This document shows, piece by piece, positions 60,150 to 64,000 of a stretch of DNA of 64,000 nt. This DNA comes from Molossus alvarezi (taxonomy: Eukaryota; Chordata; Mammalia; Chiroptera; Molossidae): assembly GCA_037176705.1 (NCBI GenBank), contig CM073895.1:3887051-3951050 (forward strand), written 5' to 3'. Under the pieces are notes generated by a model. That model did not search any database. It had not been told where the DNA came from and saw only the letters and a list, made by a program, of their open reading frames with translations. How positions within the stretch are numbered: the stretch's first letter is position 1; each line of letters begins with the position of its first letter. Position numbers and translations under genes: made by a program.

Positions 60150-60348
60150 AGAGCTCAGCCGGTGTGGTGCAGTGGTTGGAGCGTCATCCGTATACCAGAA
60201 GGTTGCGGGTTCGGGTCCCGGTCAGGGCACGTACCTGGGTTACAGGTTTGATCCCCAGTTGGGGCGGGCACAAAAGGCAACCAATCCATGTTTCTCTTTC
60301 ACACTGATGTCTGTCTGTCTCCCCGCCCACGTCCTCACGTGAGGATTA
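60150..60348 (+). mobile_element. Ves-type bat SINE, diverged
   Basis: Head GCTCAGCCGGTGTGGTGCAG, GGGTTCGGGTCCCGGTCAGG, AACCAATCCATG, and a tail CCTCACGTGAGGATTAG. Confidence 0.88.
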
Positions 60349-61162
60349 GCGCGAGGAAGGGGAGCGTATAAGAGCAGAACTCCCCTGTCACCGCTGGGTG
60401 CCAATTAACATCTGAAGCTGTGAACTAAGAAAAAGCAGGGGACGCACAACACTGGGGAAACAGTGCGCACCACGAGTCACCGCCGAGAGCTGAACACGGC
60501 CCCTCAGCAGACATGGCCTTTGGAAGGCCTTTACTTGCTCAAGGGGAAGATACGGGAGTTACTGAGGAAGGAAAACCTACTCATAACTACTTAACTGTCA
60601 CAATAAATGACATTGAAGTCATCACAACACAGATCCCAAACATCCTCGGCTGGAGATTATGGGATGCTCTCCACACGTACGCCTGCCTCTGACTCCTCTC
60701 CGCTAGCCGCTCCCAGGGCTGGAAGCTCAGTGGGCTCAGGGACATCTCCCGGCGCGCACCTCAGCGAGGAGGTGACGAGCTCCCCGGGGCAGGGCAGAGA
60801 ACAGGTGCACGAGGCGTCCGCCCACCTGGCTGCCAGATGCCGGCCCCTCACCCACAGGAAGCAGCAGGGGTGCCCCCCGAGCGGCGGAGGGGGAGTCAGG
60901 GTTGGGACCCCTTAACTCTCCATCTCTGTTCAGAGTACGGCCCTCATCAAGGGGCTATCCCTCCCCCCCCCCTGAAGACATCTGGCAATGTCCATAGGTG
61001 TTTGGGGTGGTCACAATCGGGGTGGGGAACCTGCTGGCGTCATTGGGTCAGGCCAGGGCTGTGCTGTCCTACAACGGGCAGGGTCACCTGGCCCCAAATG
61101 TCAACAGAGCTGGTGTGGAGAAACTCACTGGAAGTGACATTCCTTGTCAGAAACAGCAGCAT

Positions 61163-61372
61163 CTGCCCCGGCTGGTTTGCTCAGCAGTTAGAGCATCAGC
61201 CTGAGGACGGAAGAGTGTCGGGTTCGATTCTAGTCACGTCCCAGGTCGGGGTCGAGCGGGGGGCCACCAATCGATGTGACTCTCTCACGTCGGTGTTTCT
61301 CTCTCTCTCTCCCTCCCTTCTGCTCTCTCTAAAAATCAATGGAAAGATATCCTCAAGTGAGGATTACAACAA
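61163..61372 (+). mobile_element. Ves-type bat SINE
   Basis: Head CTGCCCCGGCTGGTTTGCTC, GGGTTCGATTCTAG, CAATCGATGTGACTCTCTCA and tail ATATCCTCAAGTGAGGATTA. Confidence 0.9.
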
Positions 61373-62549
61373 AGTGAAAGGTAATATTTGGTGCATCTGT
61401 GTCCTTAGGATAGTCAAACCTTCACAAAGGTTTGCCCGCTGTCGTTTACAGGTAAGAAGTGAAGGAAGGCAGTGCAGAAGCTAGAATGAAAGGAAATGGA
61501 CACGTATTCACACACACAGACGCGCACGCAAGCGCACACTCGCAGAACGAGCGGGTGACCAGAGCCTGGCCGTGGCGCAGGCTTCTCACGGGGCAATTCT
61601 GAAACAGGGCTGGGAGCAGACCTGCGGGGACGCAGCAGGCTGGGCCTGTAATGAGAGCCATCCCTCACAGAGCAGAAGCTGCCTGGTCAGCCGTCCCTCT
61701 CAAGTCCCCAGCGCCTCATTGCACCATAAACAACAGCGCTGACATCACGTTGGCTGCTGGAGTCAGCACACAGGTGACTCGCTGAAATGACAGGCATGGT
61801 CCCTTTCCCCAAGATAAACGAGGCCAGAACGTCCTGCTGAGGCAGGCAGGGCTTCGGGAGCTGGGCTGGAGAATCGGACGACACACCCAGACAAAACTCT
61901 GCGCCAACAGCGGAGCCAGGGTGTCGGTTTCACGCGTGTCCGTGGCTCCCCGGGTCGCTTATCCCGCGAGGCCACCACGGCCAGGGGATGGGACCCCCAC
62001 ATGCACACTTCACTTGGCCCTGCTCCTTGGGTCTCTGTGCCTTCTACTCTGGGGTTCAGAGAAAGCTTCGTTTCAAAAGTGGATTTTCCAAAACCTCCGT
62101 GGCTCCAGCCCTCTGCACGTGGCGGCAGAGCCGGGGTCTACGGGTGTGAGTGACAAGTCCCAAGGCCGGGCTGGGCTGGATGCCGACCGCCTGACCCCCC
62201 CCCAGCACCCGTGTCCCATGGGCCATCCCCCAGGGCACCGCACGTTCTCAAGCCCTTTTCTCGAAGACACGCATGGCGCAGAGGGACATCGCTGCAGAGT
62301 GTGCGCCCATGAAAGCCCCAGCCCGCAGGTCACCCCGAGGGCTGACCGTGAGCCGCGGTGCAGGGCCCAAGGCAACGCTGGCCTCTGTGGGCTCACAGCC
62401 CACCGCAGCTTAGCCATCACACGCTCCACACCACAAACCACTTCCGCCTCGAGACATCAGGCAACACAACTGTCAGCGTCTGGAAACATACGCACTTGCT
62501 GCAAGCTCACGGTGGGAAGAGTCCGACCTACGAAGTGCGACCGACTTAC

Positions 62550-62732
62550 CTCTTGGGAGCTCATGCTGGCGGGGGGTACCTTGTAGACCAGACAGCGCCA
62601 GGGGTTGGGCCGGACCCCGCCCTGGAGCGGCACGGTGGCGCGGCCGGAGCCGGCCTCCAGCGAGGGCTTCCAGGCAGCCCAGCGGACGGTGTGCATGTGC
62701 GCCAGGCTGGCCACGGGCGTGGCGGGAGCCGC
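62550..62732 (-). CDS. NPHP4: NPHP4 coding exon (exon 10), first in window
   Basis: 183 nt, 61 codons, phase 0 at both ends: [39 protein letters not shown] and [15 protein letters not shown]. The acceptor is CCCTTCCAG at 62733-62734 and the donor is GAG|GTAAGT. The segment LA-MH-VRWA-W-P-LEA-SGR is typical of nephrocystin-4. The exon upstream of it is not found before 64000. Confidence 0.94.
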
Positions 62733-64000
62733 CTGGAAGGGAAGCAGAGCACAGGCCCCGTGACCGCACGGCCCACATGGGGGCCAGGGGCGCTCTGCCA
62801 CAAAGCTAACGAGACAGAGGTGGCAAGCGTCATGTCCACTTTACAAAAGAAGGACCGAGGCAGAAGCAGGACCCAGCATCCCACGGGTGGAGGCACAGAG
62901 CGGGGAAGCCAGCCTCCCGCTCTGAGACCCCATGAGACCCCACCGGCCCAACCAGGAACCGCATGTGGAGTATTCCGAGCCCCGGGGGGATGTGGGAAGA
63001 GAAACGGCCCAACGGAGGCAGGTCATAGCCCAGAACGTGTGCACAGCCTCACTCCTCACGGCCGTGCGCTACCTGATGCTCTGGGCTGAGGAAAGTAGAG
63101 CAGGCGGATCCCCGTTCTGGGGGCAGAGGGGCAGGGCCCTCCGTCAGTCCCTGAAACTGGCGGAGTGCGCCCAGGCAGCCCTTGCGACTGTAGGCCGTGG
63201 TCACAGGGCGGGTGACGGCCTTGGAGGGCAGTGGAGCCCATGCCCTGCCCGGGGGTGGGGGGTGAGAGCCTCCCCGAGGGAGGGGCCAGGGTCCCGCTGA
63301 CCAGCTGTCACAGGAAGTCGAGGCCTGCTCATCTGACCGCACTCAGGTCCGAGGCAAGTGCCACACACACACACGCGCGCACGCAGGACTGGCTGGGCTT
63401 GGAGGGGCAGCGCATGGCCACGCATGGGCGTGAGCAGGTCCCAAACACCAAGGAGACGCGCCCACTCAGGCCAGTCCTCCCGGACGGCTGCTTGCTCGCC
63501 GATACCCCACCTATCACAGCCTTCACAGCCAGGGAGGAAGACACCCCGACTCGGCACGCAGCTTGGAGTTAGCCTGTTCCCCGCGTCCCCAGCGCAACTG
63601 GACCTCACCCCACCCGCTGACCCTTCCCTGGAGCCGAAGTCCGGGTCGCAGGTGAGGCTGGGCGACATCCCGCCCCGGGCGGTGGGGTGAGCAGGGAACG
63701 GGTCCCCAGCAACTCAGTGACAGAAAACCCACCTCCTGAAAGAGCAAAGAATCAGCCAAGAGAGGACCCTCAGTGTCCGACTCCGCACCCACTTCGAACG
63801 TCTGCCTAGACAAGGACACCGCCGGCCTTGCCCCACCAGCGCTGCCGGCCACACAGAGGCCCCGTGCTCCAGGGGGGCCAACCACAGAGCCCCTGCCTTT
63901 CAGAATGAAAGTCCCCCGTGTACTCAGAGAGCCGGCCACAGAGAGGCCCCATGTTCCAGTGGGGGCTGGTCACAGAGCCCCTGCCTTTCAGAATGAAAGT
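62733..64000 (-). other. NPHP4: NPHP4 intron, continuing past the window
   Basis: No upstream exon is recognised before 64000. The only structure seen is the direct repeat at 63844-64000. Confidence 0.75.
63844..64000. repeat. 87-bp period direct repeat at the window edge
   Basis: Copies of about 70 bp start at 63844 and 63931 with GCCGGCCACA.AGAGGCCCC and end CCTGCCTTTCAGAATGAAAG. It may be the edge of a longer array. Confidence 0.8.

Larger units (their letters stand above)
53173..62549 (-). other. NPHP4: NPHP4 intron, 9.4 kb
   Basis: Largely mobile DNA: SINEs at 53428-53686, 53977-54232, 60150-60348 and 61163-61372, and an old LINE-1 (54515-59620) broken by four further SINEs and the 36-bp array. 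The stretch 61380-62549 is unique. Confidence 0.8.

Overview
This is mammalian genomic DNA, almost certainly from a bat (Chiroptera). About seventeen tRNA-derived SINEs of the bat Ves type are scattered through it. They have tRNA-like heads, an 'aatcgatgt' motif, CT-rich middles and 'cctcaggtgaggatt' tails, and several are flanked by clean target-site duplications. The DNA is GC-rich, CpG-rich and unusually full of minisatellites.

One protein-coding gene dominates the window: NPHP4 (nephrocystin-4), on the minus strand. I resolved 21 consecutive coding exons, running from 62732 down to the stop codon at 5757-5759. Joined, they give an uninterrupted frame of 3,150 nt (1,049 residues plus stop), which is the C-terminal three quarters of the protein. 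If the gene has 30 exons as in human, these are exons 10-30. The promoter, exons 1-9 and the N-terminal region lie beyond 64000. The frame closes only if two introns use GC-AG instead of GT-AG boundaries (donors at 11059-11060 and 28471-28472).

Layout: 1-5450 is 3' intergenic DNA with a 22-bp minisatellite and one SINE. 5450-5756 is the NPHP4 3' UTR with a variant AGTAAA poly(A) signal. 5757-11217 is a dense cluster of seven 3' exons, whose last intron is mostly a G-rich 27-28 bp minisatellite. 11218-21889 holds six exons (15349-16667 and 20213-21889) and short tandem arrays. 21890-28472 is an intron with 18-19 bp arrays and a GATA-motif cluster. 28473-40221 holds eight exons, SINEs, a large CA-rich tract and an ancient MIR. 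40222-53042 is a large intron with a 1.8-kb ACGCGT-bearing minisatellite and a strong CTCF-like motif. 53043-62732 holds two exons separated by a 9.4-kb intron occupied by an old LINE-1 relic broken up by SINEs and a 36-bp minisatellite.

Nephrocystin-4 is a scaffold of the ciliary transition zone that works with NPHP1 and RPGRIP1L. I see no second protein-coding gene, no structural RNA gene and no novel multi-gene system. The long open frames across the tandem arrays are artefacts of repeat composition. The points most worth following are the two GC-AG introns, the minisatellite load inside one gene, the CTCF and GATA motif candidates, and the strand bias of the SINEs. Identifications rest on recalled knowledge of nephrocystin-4 and repeat families; no search was run.
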